Shown: positions 9,256 through 18,600, counted from the stretch's first letter. The stretch: DNA of 64,000 nucleotides from Microbacterium lemovicicum (GCF_003991875.1 NZ_CP031423.1:3491648-3555647); one strand, 5' to 3'. The notes: generated by a model not told the origin, from the sequence alone. Translations and numbers: made by a program.

Positions 9256-9571
9256 GCCGGAGTCCTTCGTTCGATGCGCGACGGTATGCCGCGACCATTA
9301 GTTGACACAACAACCAATGCTCGGGTCTATTCCCCCGACCTCCGCGGCGCCTCACGTTCGCCTGACCGGAGTTGCAGCATCCGACCCCCCATTCGGGCAG
9401 CACGCGTCGACTCGAGCCGGAGCGGGCGCTGCCGCCGCACAGACCGCCGGCCTCACCTGACGCGGCGTGCCGCATCCCGCTGCTCGATTCCGCAGGAAGC
9501 GTCAACCCGACCGGGCGAACCGGGCGAGACCGGCAGGATGAGGGCATGGAGCACACGACGGAGCGGACGCC
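9256..9571. other. Divergent regulatory region
   Basis: This 316-base gap separates the VOC-ribA-marR unit from a dehydratase-like gene on the other strand. It holds the candidate MarR site at 9297-9318. At its right end CAGGAT lies 6 nt before an ATG at 9546, which would start an 11-codon frame (9546-9581) overlapping the next gene. Nothing else was recognised. Confidence 0.6.
9297..9318. promoter_or_regulatory. Candidate MarR operator
   Basis: ATTAGTTG (9297-9304) and CAACCAAT (9311-9318) are inverted with one mismatch, and the inner GTTG-ACA-CAAC is a perfect palindrome. MarR proteins typically bind A/T-rich palindromes of this size. It lies 42 bases before the first gene of the unit that ends with marR. 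Confidence 0.5.
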
Positions 9572-10543
9572 ATGCGGATAGTCGTCGTCGGCGGGAGCGG
9601 CCACATCGGCTCCTTCCTGGTTCCGCGACTCGTGCGCGCCGGCCACGACGTCGTGAACATCACACGCGGATCGAGCAGCGCCTACGTCGACGCCCCGGAA
9701 TGGCGAGCCGTCACGCAGATCGTGGCCGACCGTGAGGCGCAGGATGCCGCGGGCGAGTTCGGGCGGACGGTGCTGGCGCAGCATCCCGAGGTCGTCGTCG
9801 ACCTCCTCTGCTTCACGCTCGCGTCCGCGAGCGCCCTCGTGGACGCGCTGCGCGGTCGCGTCGACCACCTCGTGCACTGCGGAACCCTCTGGCGCTACGG
9901 ACCCGCCCTGAAGACTCCCATCCACGAAGGCGAGGGGACGCCGCCGTTCGACGAGTACGGCATCCAGAAGGAGGCCATCGCACGGATGCTGCAGCGCGAG
10001 ACCGCCGGCGGCGGCCTCGTCACGACCTCCGTGCACCCCGGTCACATCGTCGGCCCCGGATGGTCGCCGGTCGGCCCGCTCGGCAACGGCGATCCGTCGG
10101 TGTGGCGCACCCTCTCGGAGGGCGGCACGCTCCGCATCCCCGGCATCGGGTCCGAGCTCCTGCACCACGTGCACGCCGACGACGTCGCCCAGGTGTTCGA
10201 GCTCGCCGTCGCGCACCGCGACGCCGCCGCCGGCGAGGACTTCCACGCGGTCGCCCCGTCGTCGCTGAGCGTCCGCGGCTACGCCGAGATCGCGGCCTCG
10301 TGGTTCGGCCGGACGGCGACGCTCGAGCCGATCTCGTGGGAGCAGTTCCGCGCGGAGAACACCGAGCGGCACGCGGACGCGAGCTGGGGGCACCTGTTCC
10401 GCAACCACCACCTCAGCATCGACAAGGCTCGTCGCGTGCTCGGCTTCGCGCCGCAGTACGAGCCGGAGGCGGCGATCCTCGAGTCGGTCCGGTGGCTGAT
10501 CGATCGCGACCGCCTCGACGTCGCACGTCCTCTGCAGGTGTGA
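9572..10543 (+). CDS. NAD-dependent epimerase/dehydratase-like (extended SDR) protein
   Basis: The 323-residue protein starts with a Rossmann motif (MRIVVVGGSGHIGSFLV) and has the reductase-like HCGTLWRYG, YGIQKEAI (Tyr/Lys pair) and HPGHIVGPGW segments of extended or atypical SDRs that act on sugar nucleotides or related substrates. The C-terminus contains a WGHLFRNHHLSIDKARRVLGF block typical of such enzymes. The start ATG follows GGAG by eight bases. The substrate is unknown and no sugar cluster surrounds it. Confidence 0.78.
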   Translation: MRIVVVGGSGHIGSFLVPRLVRAGHDVVNITRGSSSAYVDAPEWRAVTQIVADREAQDAAGEFGRTVLAQHPEVVVDLLCFTLASASALVDALRGRVDHLVHCGTLWRYGPALKTPIHEGEGTPPFDEYGIQKEAIARMLQRETAGGGLVTTSVHPGHIVGPGWSPVGPLGNGDPSVWRTLSEGGTLRIPGIGSELLHHVHADDVAQVFELAVAHRDAAAGEDFHAVAPSSLSVRGYAEIAASWFGRTATLEPISWEQFRAENTERHADASWGHLFRNHHLSIDKARRVLGFAPQYEPEAAILESVRWLIDRDRLDVARPLQV

Positions 10544-10579
10544 CGAGCCGGATGCCGCGGCCCCGGCTAGCCTGACGGT

Positions 10580-10987
10580 ATGACCGACTCGAGCTCACGC
10601 CGGACGACGGACGCGGTCGTCGTCCGCCGCAGGGTGACGGCGTTCGTCATCGACGCCGTGCTCATCGTCATCTTCGCCGCGATCGGCCGCGCCAGTCACA
10701 CCGAGGGCATTTTGGCCGGGCTCTGGACCACCTCGTGGCCGTTCCTGCTCGCGCTCGTCGTGGGCTGGGTGCTGTCGCTCGCGTGGCGGGCGCCGCTGGC
10801 CGTCGTGCGCACCGGCCTGCCCGTATGGGCCATCACCGTCGCCGGCGGGATGCTGCTGCGCGCCGTGACGGGACAGGGTGTGCAGATCGCATTCGTGATC
10901 GTCGCGGCATCCGTCCTGCTGCTCTTCCTGGTGGGGTGGCGCGGCCTGCTCGCCCTGCTCCGACGCCGGAGCCGCACCCGCAGCTGA
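10580..10987 (+). CDS. DUF3054 small integral membrane protein
   Basis: The 135-residue protein has four hydrophobic segments and the DUF3054 signature: DAVLIVIFAAIGRASHTEG, TTSWPFLLALVVGW and LPVWAITVAGGMLLR. The function of DUF3054 is unknown. TAGCCT at 10568-10573 lies exactly six bases before the ATG, so the mRNA probably begins at or next to the start codon (leaderless). Confidence 0.85.
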   Translation: MTDSSSRRTTDAVVVRRRVTAFVIDAVLIVIFAAIGRASHTEGILAGLWTTSWPFLLALVVGWVLSLAWRAPLAVVRTGLPVWAITVAGGMLLRAVTGQGVQIAFVIVAASVLLLFLVGWRGLLALLRRRSRTRS

Positions 10988-11019
10988 ACCTGCCCGCACA
11001 CGGGCCCGATCCGAGCGCT

Positions 11020-12444
11020 TCAGCTCTCAGACTCGACCTGCTCGGCGATCTTGTCGACCTTCTCGACGTATGCCTTCGGGTCGGTCTTGCGCTCGAGGCC
11101 CGCGGCGTTCATGTAACGCACCGTGCCGAAGACGGGGCGCTCGGTCCACCCGCGGTCGTGCTGGCCGAAGAGCCACGCGATGTTCGAGAACGAGTTCGCA
11201 TCGCGCCCGTCGAGGAAGTACCTGTTGTTGAGGTAGAGCGCGGTCCGGTAGGCCGTCTCCGGAGTCTTCGACCACTCGATGATCTTCTTGCCCCAGTACA
11301 TCCGCATGTGGTTGTGCATGTAGCCGCTCACGACCATCTCGCGCATCGCGGCGTTCCAGTACTCGTCGTGCGTCTCGCCCTTCTCGAGCTGCCCGCGGGT
11401 GTAGACGTGCTCTCTCTTGTCCGTCGCATGCTTCTGCAGCGTCTCGCGCGCCCAGTCGGGCAGCCCCTGATACGAGTCGTAGTGCGGCTCGTAGAACACG
11501 AAGTTCTGCGGCAGCTCGCGCCGGATGATGAGCTCCTCGAGGAACCCGTCGACGTTCTCGCCCCCGCCCGCCTTCTTCACCTCGAGCGCGAGGTAGACCG
11601 GCGAGATCTGCCCGAAATGCAGGTACTTGCTCATGTGCGAGACGTCGTTCGTCTGGGGCTGGTTGCGATTCTCGGCGTAGTGCGGCAGCGAGTCCTCGAT
11701 GAAGTGCCGCAGCATCGTCTTCGCCGCGGTGGTGCCGCCGGTGAAGATCGTCACCGGGGGCACGTCGCGCTCGATGGACAGCTTCTTGAGAAGCGTGGGG
11801 ATGTCGCTCAGGTCCTCCCCCGCGATCTCCCTCCCCAGGCTCGTGTTCTTCACCGTCGTCGCGCGGAGCGGCGCGAGGAAGCGCTCCAGGTGCTTCGTGA
11901 TCTTCGGGCGGAGGGTCCGCGCCGCAGTCTCCTTCTTGTCGGACGCGAGCTCGACCGGCACCACGACGTCGCTCTCGACCTGGATGACGGGGACGTCGGC
12001 GTCCTTCGCGACGCGGTCGCGCCACTGTCCCTGGATGCGGAGATAGCCGCGATCGGTGACGACGAGGGACGCGTCCTTCGAGAGCTTCGCTGCGACGTCG
12101 TCCGGCGTGCCGCGCTGGGCGACGAAGGTGATGCCTCGCTTCTCGAGCGCCTCGGCGACGTCGGCGAGCCCTTCGAGCATGAAGGAGTAGTGCCGCTCCT
12201 GAGCGTCGGGGTAGTCCTCGGTGATGCCGAAGCAGACGAGGATCGGCTGGTCGAGCTCATTCGCGCGGTGCACGGCGTATTCGAGCGCGTGATTGAACTC
12301 CGCCCGCTGCGACTGCTGCATCCAATAGAGGACGTACGCGCCGTCGCCGATCTCCTCGATGTCGTTCAGCTGCTGGACGCGCTCGGACTGGATGCCGGCG
12401 TAGACGTCGATCTCCGCGACGTCGTGGGTGTCGTCAGGGGCCAT
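11020..12444 (-). CDS. phr: Class II CPD photolyase / cryptochrome-type flavoprotein
   Basis: The 474-residue protein repairs cyclobutane pyrimidine dimers in DNA with blue light and FAD. The N-terminal alpha/beta domain (about 30-190) opens GAYVLYWMQQSQRAEFNHAL, the class II form, and the C-terminal helical FAD/DNA domain has SKYLHFGQISP, IIRRELPQNFVFYEPHYDSYQ, MREMVVSGYMHNHMRMYWGKK and DGRDANSFSNIAWLFG. These identify class II instead of the class I phr common in bacteria. CAAGAT lies six bases before the ATG, in line with a leaderless start. It is convergent with the DUF3054 gene. Confidence 0.93.
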   Translation of the reverse strand: MAPDDTHDVAEIDVYAGIQSERVQQLNDIEEIGDGAYVLYWMQQSQRAEFNHALEYAVHRANELDQPILVCFGITEDYPDAQERHYSFMLEGLADVAEALEKRGITFVAQRGTPDDVAAKLSKDASLVVTDRGYLRIQGQWRDRVAKDADVPVIQVESDVVVPVELASDKKETAARTLRPKITKHLERFLAPLRATTVKNTSLGREIAGEDLSDIPTLLKKLSIERDVPPVTIFTGGTTAAKTMLRHFIEDSLPHYAENRNQPQTNDVSHMSKYLHFGQISPVYLALEVKKAGGGENVDGFLEELIIRRELPQNFVFYEPHYDSYQGLPDWARETLQKHATDKREHVYTRGQLEKGETHDEYWNAAMREMVVSGYMHNHMRMYWGKKIIEWSKTPETAYRTALYLNNRYFLDGRDANSFSNIAWLFGQHDRGWTERPVFGTVRYMNAAGLERKTDPKAYVEKVDKIAEQVESES

Positions 12445-12616
12445 GCGCTCATCTTGACGGCCTGTCCGGGCGCGCAGGAGGGGTTGCGGACGCGGTCCTC
12501 GTCGGATTCGCAGAGGAACTCAGGCGATCGCACCTCCCGCGCCGACCGCGGCTAGACTCGAGCTTTTGCGCCGGGTCGGGTCCGGCGCCGGCCGGGCACG
12601 AAGGCGGGAGGTGACC

Positions 12617-14014
12617 ATGAACCGGCGCGAGCGGACCGTTCTGAAGGCGCTGTCGGGCTTCGTGCGGACAGGCGCATCGACCGACACCTCGACCGATACG
12701 CTCCCCGTCATCGACGACCGCCTCGCAGTGTCGATCCTCGACCTGGCGGTGCGCATCGGCGAGACGATGCTCGTGGCCGGAGCCAGCGCCAGCGCGGTGA
12801 CGACGACGATCGTCCGCGTCGCGGGCGCCTACGGCGTCGACCCGGTCGACGTCGACGTGACCTACAACTCGATCACCGCAGCGCATCACCGCACGGGCGC
12901 GGCATCCCCGGTCACGCTGCTGCGCGTCGTGCGCGGCTCCGCGCCCGACCATCTGCGACTCGAGCGCCTGCAGGCGCTGGTCGCCGAGATCGAGCAGGGT
13001 CGCGACCCCGCCGATGCGCTGGCCCGCTGCCGGGAGATCCGGCGCACGCCGTTCCGCTACCGGCCCGCCGTGGTGGTGCTCTCGCAGGCCCTGCTGGCGG
13101 TCGGCGTCGCGATCATGTTCGGCGGCAACGGACTGGTGATCGCCCTCGCCTTCGTCGCCGCTGCGGTCGCCGCCCTCACGCAGTTCGCCCTCGCGCGCGC
13201 CCGCGTCCCCTACTTCTTCAGCCAGATCGCCGGAGCCTTCGTGCTGACGATGATCGCGGCGGCCACTCCGCTGCTGCGGCAGACGGGGTGGGATGCCGCG
13301 GCCCAGGTGCGTCCGTCGGTGATCGTCGCCTCGGGCGTGGTCCTGATGCTCGCCGGGCTCACCGTGGTCGGAGCCGCCCAGGACGCGATCGACGGCTTCG
13401 CGCTGACCGCCATCGGGCGCATCCTGGAGCTCACGACGAACACGCTCGGCGTGGTGCTCGGCATCCTGGCGGGGCTGGAGACGGCCAGCGCGCTCGGGTT
13501 CGCCATGTCTCCCCCGACAGAGGCGCTGCCGCTCGGTCCGGTGCCCCTGCAGTTCTTCGGCGCAGCGCTCATCGCCGTATCGGTGGCCATCTTCAACGGC
13601 GGCGGCGGCCGCATCATCGGCGTCAGCGCGGCACTGAGCCTGGTGGCGTGGGTCGGGTACCTCGGCGCGACCCGGCTCGGCTTCGAGGTGGCTGCCGCAA
13701 GCGGCTTCGGCGCCTTCCTCGGCAGCCTCGCCGGAGTGCTCATCGCCTACCGACTGCACGTTCCGTCCGTGGCGATCACCACCGCTGCGATCCTGCCGCT
13801 CGTGCCGGGAGCCGCCGTGTTCCGGGGCCTGCTCGGCGTCGTGGAGTCGGGACAGAACGCGTCGCTGCTGCTCACCGGGTTCACCACCCTGGCCGGCGCG
13901 GCGACGATCGGCATCAGCCTCGCGGTCGGCGCATCGCTCGGCATCTACCTCGGCCAGCCCGTGCGCGCCTCGCTGCGCGGAATCGCCGGCACGCGGGCAC
14001 GCCTGCGCCGCTGA
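12617..14014 (+). CDS. ThrE-type threonine/serine exporter family membrane protein
   Basis: The 465-residue protein has a soluble N-terminal part (ILDLAVRIGETMLVAGASASAV, VDVTYNSITAAHHR) followed by about ten membrane segments, the ThrE plus ThrE_2 layout in one chain. ThrE of Corynebacterium glutamicum exports threonine and serine; export by this copy is inferred from the family. The ATG at 12617 has GGGAGGTGA upstream, and TAGACT near 12553 could be the -10 box. It is convergent with the PucR-type regulator. Confidence 0.88.
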   Translation: MNRRERTVLKALSGFVRTGASTDTSTDTLPVIDDRLAVSILDLAVRIGETMLVAGASASAVTTTIVRVAGAYGVDPVDVDVTYNSITAAHHRTGAASPVTLLRVVRGSAPDHLRLERLQALVAEIEQGRDPADALARCREIRRTPFRYRPAVVVLSQALLAVGVAIMFGGNGLVIALAFVAAAVAALTQFALARARVPYFFSQIAGAFVLTMIAAATPLLRQTGWDAAAQVRPSVIVASGVVLMLAGLTVVGAAQDAIDGFALTAIGRILELTTNTLGVVLGILAGLETASALGFAMSPPTEALPLGPVPLQFFGAALIAVSVAIFNGGGGRIIGVSAALSLVAWVGYLGATRLGFEVAAASGFGAFLGSLAGVLIAYRLHVPSVAITTAAILPLVPGAAVFRGLLGVVESGQNASLLLTGFTTLAGAATIGISLAVGASLGIYLGQPVRASLRGIAGTRARLRR

Positions 14015-14032
14015 TCGCCCGGCCGCCCCGGC

Positions 14033-14824
14033 TCAGATGCGACCGCCGGCCTCCCACAGCCGGATGAGCTTGAGGGCGAGGTGCAGGGTGCTGCGCTTCA
14101 TGCCGTCGGCGAGCGCATCGCGCACCTCGGCCGGCATCCGCTCGAGACGGTAGTAGAGCGTCGTCCGGTGGATGAACAGCACCTCGCATGCCGCCGGAAC
14201 ATTGCCGGCGACGTCGAGGTAGGTCTCGACGGTGCGCCTCTGGGTCTCGTCGCCGTGTGTGACGAGGGTGTGCGCGGCCGGCGAGACGGCCGCCAGGCTC
14301 GCCGGGTCGACCTTCGCGGTCGCGAGCAGCAGCCAGCCTCCCAGCGCGCTGACGTCGACGGCCGGGCGGAACTCCGCGAACGCCGCCGAGAGCTCCGCCG
14401 CGTGCGTGGCCTCCCCCACGGCGGCATCGAGGTCGGGAGCCGCCGGCACCGGGGAGGCGGTTCCGATCCCCAGGACCCGGATGCCTCGTGCCTCCGCTTC
14501 GCGATGGATGCGCGCGTCGAGGTCCGACTCGGTCGACGGCCCCACCACGATGACGGCTCCGCTGCGCATGCCCGCCAGGTAGGCCGGGACGGGGCGCAGT
14601 GCCGCCAGCTGACGCCCGAAGCCCGCGCGTCTCAGCGAGGTCACGGCGTTGTCGATGAGCACGACGCGGACGACGGTGCCGGCGCCCCGTTCCAGCCACC
14701 GGTTCTCCACAGCGGTCTCGAACGCCTCGCGCCTGGCGGCCGGGTCGGCCGAGGTCAGCGCGAAGAGCACACCGTGGCGGTCGGCGTGGCGCGCACCTTC
14801 CGACTCGCGTACGAGGTCGCTCAT
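14033..14824 (-). CDS. PucR-like transcriptional regulator
   Basis: The 263-residue protein ends with the PucR C-terminal helix-turn-helix: TVETYLDVAGNVPAACEVLFIHRTTLYYRLERM, given here as a block at about 205-235, then LHLALKLIRLW. The first 190 residues have no recognised sensor domain but contain GTVVRVVLIDNAV and AVIVVGPSTESD segments. PucR proteins control purine, amino-acid or polyamine use in actinobacteria. Its target is not shown; the neighbouring exporter is convergent and the HTH/NB-ARC gene divergent. Confidence 0.78.
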   Translation of the reverse strand: MSDLVRESEGARHADRHGVLFALTSADPAARREAFETAVENRWLERGAGTVVRVVLIDNAVTSLRRAGFGRQLAALRPVPAYLAGMRSGAVIVVGPSTESDLDARIHREAEARGIRVLGIGTASPVPAAPDLDAAVGEATHAAELSAAFAEFRPAVDVSALGGWLLLATAKVDPASLAAVSPAAHTLVTHGDETQRRTVETYLDVAGNVPAACEVLFIHRTTLYYRLERMPAEVRDALADGMKRSTLHLALKLIRLWEAGGRI

Positions 14825-15043
14825 GGCTCTCCCTCACGGTGGGCAGCCGCACGCGGGGTCGCGAGGCGGACGCGGCCGTGTGCGGGGGTTCTTGTGGAGT
14901 GTTGCTTCATTCGACCGCGTGGGCCGCGGGGACACCAGGAAGAAAGGGGGCAGAAATCACGTTTCCGGGATTTTGCGGCGATTGCGCGATCTGCCAGGCT
15001 CGCCGTAGGACGTCGCACGCGAGATCCCACGAGGACGCGCGTG

Positions 15044-17311
15044 ATGCGGGATGTCCTTCAGCCGGGAGACGAGCTCGTGTCGCAGCATCCATTCGGTGTC
15101 CTGCTTCGCCGCCGTCGCCAGCACGCCGATTTCACGATCGAGCACCTCGCCGAGCGGTCGGGACTGAGTCCGCGGGCCATCGGCGACATCGAGCGCGGAG
15201 TAAGCACGGGTCCGCAGCGGCGGACGGTCATCGCCCTCGCCGACGGACTCGACCTCGGCGGCGACGACCGCGCGGACTTCCTCCAGGCGGCCCGCCCCGG
15301 GCGGCGAGCCGCGTCGCTCGATGCTCCGGCCGTCTCCGTCCGGCCCTTCCGCCTGCCCGACTTCACCGCCCGCGAGGACGAGCTGGAGGTCCTCACGACG
15401 CTGCTCGCGGGGAGCGACGCCGCCGTCACCACCCCCGTGCTCGTCACCGGCATGGCCGGCGTGGGAAAGACGACCATCGCGCTCGAAGCGCTCCACCGGG
15501 TGACGACGGATGCCACCGGCATCCTGTTCGTGAATGTCCACAGCCCCGACAGCCTTCCGCTTCCTCCTCTGCAGGTCCTGCAGGCTCTGCTCCGGCAGAC
15601 CGAGGCCGGCGAAGAGGCGGACACGATGGACGATGCCGTCGCCGCGTGGCGGCGGGCGACCGCCACCGCGTCGCTCGCCGTGCTCCTGGACAACGTCGCA
15701 GGCGAGGAGCAGGTGCGAGCGGTGCTGACGGCGACCCTGCCGGTCCGGCTCGTCCTCACGTCGCGACGCCCGCTCGCCGGCCTGGAGGGGTGTCGCCGGG
15801 TGGCCCTCGGTCCCCTCCCCCGCCCTGCGAGCATCGACGTCCTCTCGAGGATCATCGCGCCCGCGCAGCTCGCCCGTGGCGATCTCGACGAACTCGCCGC
15901 ACTGTGCGCCGACCTGCCGCTGGCGCTGCGAATCGCGGGGAGCCGGATCTCGTCCCGTCCCGACTGGAGCGTCGAGGACTACGTCCTGCGGCTGCGCACG
16001 GAGACGACGCGACTGCGGCATCTGGTGGCGGGCGACCTGAGCGCGGCATCCGCGTTCGCTCTCTCGTACGACACGCTGGCACCTCGGTCCCAGCAGCTCT
16101 TCCGCAGCCTCTCCCTCATCACCGGACCGTCCTTCCGCGCCGACATGGCGGCGGCGGTCGCCGCCCTGAGCGCGGAGGCGGTCGCCGAGAGCCTCGACGA
16201 GCTCACCGACAGCGCGCTCGTGGAGCCGCTGATCGGCGAGCGCTATCGCATGCACGACCTCCTCCGCGTCTTCGCGAGGGAGAGGCTCGCGTCGGCCGAG
16301 ACGACCGAGCAGATCGACGAGCGACAGGCCGGCCTGCGGCGCTGGACGCTCGACACCGCCCGCAGGATGGCCCAGGTCACCGAGGAGCAGGATGCCGCGG
16401 CGGAGGCCGGCGGCGTCACTCTCGCGTCGGCGCACGACTGGCTGACGACGGAGGCGGACGCATGGTTCCGCGCGCTCGAGACCGCTGCGGCCGGCGCCGG
16501 CGACCCGCCGGACACCGTACTCGCGACCGCGGAAGCCCTCGCGCACTTCGCCGAACGGTGGCTGGGCTTCCCGCACTGGCGGACCGTCCTGGAGATCGCC
16601 GTCGCCGCCGCAGAGCAGCTGGGCGATCAGACCGTTCTGGTCAGGCAGCTGCACTGGCAGGCGGCCCTCGAGCTCGGTCTGGTGGACGGCGACGCCGACC
16701 GCGCGCTGACGATGTCGCACCGCGCCCGTGACATGGCCCTCGCAGCGGGCGCGACGGAATCGGCGGTCTGGGCACTCGTGACCCTCGCGTGGAGTGAGAC
16801 GCGACGCGGGGAGCTTGCGGCGGCACGCGAGACGGCCGCGCTGGCCCTCGCCGAGGCGACGGCCGCCGATCTGGTCGAGGCGCAGGTGCACAGCCGCTAC
16901 TTCCTCGCGAGCGGGTGGATGGAGGACGATCCCGAGCGGGCGCTTCAGGAGGCCGGCGAGATCCGGCGCGTGCTCGACGAGCGCGAGGCCGACCTCGCCA
17001 TCCGCGAATGGAACACCGCCAACAACTCGCAGACCGCCATCGCCGCCAAAGCGCTCCTCCAGCTGAAGCGGTACGACGAGGTGATCGTCGTGGCCGAGCG
17101 GATCATGGACGACGCCGCGCTCTTCCCCCATGAGCCGGGCTTCCTCGCGCGGGCGCACCGTCACCGCGGCTTCGCGTTCCTCGGGCTCGGCGCGACCGAG
17201 AAGGCGCGCGGCGATCTCCAGCGCGCGCTGGATCTCGTGCAGCCGCACGAGCGCCCCGACTGGTGGGCGGCGGAGATCCAGACGGCGCTCGACTCCCTGC
17301 CGCAGCCGTGA
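15044..17311 (+). CDS. HTH-NB-ARC-TPR regulator (AfsR-like STAND ATPase)
   Basis: The 755-residue protein starts with an XRE-type HTH (about 18-75: LAERSGLSPRAIGDIERG). An NB-ARC ATPase follows with Walker A GMAGVGKTT (136-144), a Walker B-like LAVLLDNV, LTSRRPLAGL and the helical LPLALRIAGSR motif, then a winged-helix YRMHDLLRVFARERL. The last 300 residues look like TPR helices. The layout is that of STAND signal switches such as AfsR/GutR-type activators, here with XRE and not SARP at the N-terminus. ATG 15044 is the first plausible start; upstream sequence is not protein-like. The signal and targets are unknown; the DyP peroxidase gene follows by 96 bases. Confidence 0.85.
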   Translation: MRDVLQPGDELVSQHPFGVLLRRRRQHADFTIEHLAERSGLSPRAIGDIERGVSTGPQRRTVIALADGLDLGGDDRADFLQAARPGRRAASLDAPAVSVRPFRLPDFTAREDELEVLTTLLAGSDAAVTTPVLVTGMAGVGKTTIALEALHRVTTDATGILFVNVHSPDSLPLPPLQVLQALLRQTEAGEEADTMDDAVAAWRRATATASLAVLLDNVAGEEQVRAVLTATLPVRLVLTSRRPLAGLEGCRRVALGPLPRPASIDVLSRIIAPAQLARGDLDELAALCADLPLALRIAGSRISSRPDWSVEDYVLRLRTETTRLRHLVAGDLSAASAFALSYDTLAPRSQQLFRSLSLITGPSFRADMAAAVAALSAEAVAESLDELTDSALVEPLIGERYRMHDLLRVFARERLASAETTEQIDERQAGLRRWTLDTARRMAQVTEEQDAAAEAGGVTLASAHDWLTTEADAWFRALETAAAGAGDPPDTVLATAEALAHFAERWLGFPHWRTVLEIAVAAAEQLGDQTVLVRQLHWQAALELGLVDGDADRALTMSHRARDMALAAGATESAVWALVTLAWSETRRGELAAARETAALALAEATAADLVEAQVHSRYFLASGWMEDDPERALQEAGEIRRVLDEREADLAIREWNTANNSQTAIAAKALLQLKRYDEVIVVAERIMDDAALFPHEPGFLARAHRHRGFAFLGLGATEKARGDLQRALDLVQPHERPDWWAAEIQTALDSLPQP

Positions 17312-17407
17312 CCACGCCGCGACGCGGATCTCGCGACAGGTGTCGGATGCGCTGAGAGGCGGAGGATGGGATGCTGGGGCCCCAGCTCGCCGCCCGAAGG
17401 ACCTCGC

Positions 17408-18367
17408 ATGAGCGCAGACACCTCGTCCCACCGCGTGCCGATCGAACCGCAGAAGGTCGATGCCCCGCTCACCCAGCACGCGATCTTCCTCGTGCTCACG
17501 GTGCGCGACTCGGATGAGGCCCGTGCCGCGGTCCGCGCCGGGCTGGGATCGATCAGCGATCTGGTGAAGAACGTGTCGTTCCGCGACCTCACCGGCGCGC
17601 TGTCGTGCACGGTGGGGATCGGCAGCGACGTGTGGGCCGCCGTCACGGGGCAGCCCGCCCCGGGGGAGCTCAAGCCCTTCCAGCCCATCGTCGGCGCCAC
17701 GCACACAGCGGTCGCCACCTCGGGCGATCTGCTCTTCCACATCCGCGCCGACCGCCGCGACCTCTGCTTCGAGCTGGAGCGCCAGCTCCTCGCCGTCCTC
17801 GGCGACGCGGTCGACGTCGTCGATGAGACGACCGGCTTCCGCTATTTCGACACCCGCGATCTGCTCGGCTTCGTCGACGGCACCGCCAACCCCGTCGGGC
17901 CCGCCGTCCTCGATTCGACCGTGCTGACGGAGGACGACGGTCCGGGCGCCGGCGGCACCTACGTGGTCGTCCAGAAGTACCTGCATCCCCTCGACACGTG
18001 GCGCGCGCTCACCACCGAGATGCAGGAGCAGATCATCGGCCGCACGAAGGCGGACAACACCGAGCTCGACGACGCCGTCGACGGCCAGAAGTCGCACAAG
18101 ACGCTCTCGACCATCGTCGACGAGAACGGCGAGCACGACATCCTCCGCGACAACATGCCGTTCGGGTCCCCGGGTTCCGGCGAGTTCGGCACCTACTTCA
18201 TCGGCTACGCGCGTCACCTGTGGGTGATCGAGCGGATGCTGCAGCGCATGTTCATCGGCGACCCGCCGGGTCTGCACGACCGGCTTCTGGACTTCTCGAC
18301 GGCGCAGACGGGGAGCGTGTTCTTCGCTCCGAGCGCGGACCTGCTCGACGGTCTCGGCGACAGCTGA
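17408..18367 (+). CDS. DyP-type haem peroxidase, class B, no signal peptide
   Basis: The 319-residue protein has the DyP signature GFVDGTANP with catalytic D157, the proximal haem His at about 230 (GQKSHK) and the distal pair R247/N249 (LRDNMPFG). These match the Asp/His/Arg/Asn set known for DypB enzymes. There is no Tat signal, so it acts in the cytoplasm or inside an encapsulin shell; no encapsulin gene follows. AAGGA precedes the ATG. The gene ends at a strong hairpin shared with the convergent small gene. Confidence 0.92.
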   Translation: MSADTSSHRVPIEPQKVDAPLTQHAIFLVLTVRDSDEARAAVRAGLGSISDLVKNVSFRDLTGALSCTVGIGSDVWAAVTGQPAPGELKPFQPIVGATHTAVATSGDLLFHIRADRRDLCFELERQLLAVLGDAVDVVDETTGFRYFDTRDLLGFVDGTANPVGPAVLDSTVLTEDDGPGAGGTYVVVQKYLHPLDTWRALTTEMQEQIIGRTKADNTELDDAVDGQKSHKTLSTIVDENGEHDILRDNMPFGSPGSGEFGTYFIGYARHLWVIERMLQRMFIGDPPGLHDRLLDFSTAQTGSVFFAPSADLLDGLGDS

Positions 18368-18393
18368 CGACCGGCGCGCGGGCGCGCCGGTCG
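18368..18393. terminator. Bidirectional hairpin after the DyP gene
   Basis: Two perfect 12-base arms (18368-18379 and 18382-18393) form an all-GC-rich hairpin directly after the DyP stop and before the stop of the convergent 63-residue gene. No clear T-tract follows. Confidence 0.6.
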
Positions 18394-18408
18394 CGGACCC
18401 GCCCGACC

Positions 18409-18600
18409 TCAGAAGTCGGTGCGCGCCTCCTGGTCGATGTCGAGGACGGTCTCGTCAGCAGCCCACGCGTCCAGCGCGCCGTCGAGCTGCCGCTTGAGCC
18501 AGTCCGCCGGGAGCGGTGCCGCCGCCTCCCGCTGGGCGAGCTGCTGTCGCCGCTCGTCCGCGCTGCCGGTGAGGTCGTCGAGTGTCGGGGAATCGGACAT
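18409..18600 (-). CDS. Small acidic protein of unknown function (63 residues)
   Basis: The frame encodes MSDSPTLDDLTGSADERRQQ followed by LAQREAAAPLPADWLKRQLDG and an acidic C-terminus. AAGGAG lies upstream of the ATG at the right spacing. It is soluble, charged and probably helical. It lies 124 bases downstream of the haloperoxidase-like gene on the same strand, so it may share that transcript. I do not recognise a family. Confidence 0.6.
   Translation of the reverse strand: MSDSPTLDDLTGSADERRQQLAQREAAAPLPADWLKRQLDGALDAWAADETVLDIDQEARTDF

Noticed and set aside
14957..18277. Minus-strand open frame of 1106 codons
   Set aside because: It lies antisense to the NB-ARC regulator and DyP peroxidase genes, has the Arg/Ala/Gly/Asp-rich composition of a high-GC shadow frame and contains no domain.
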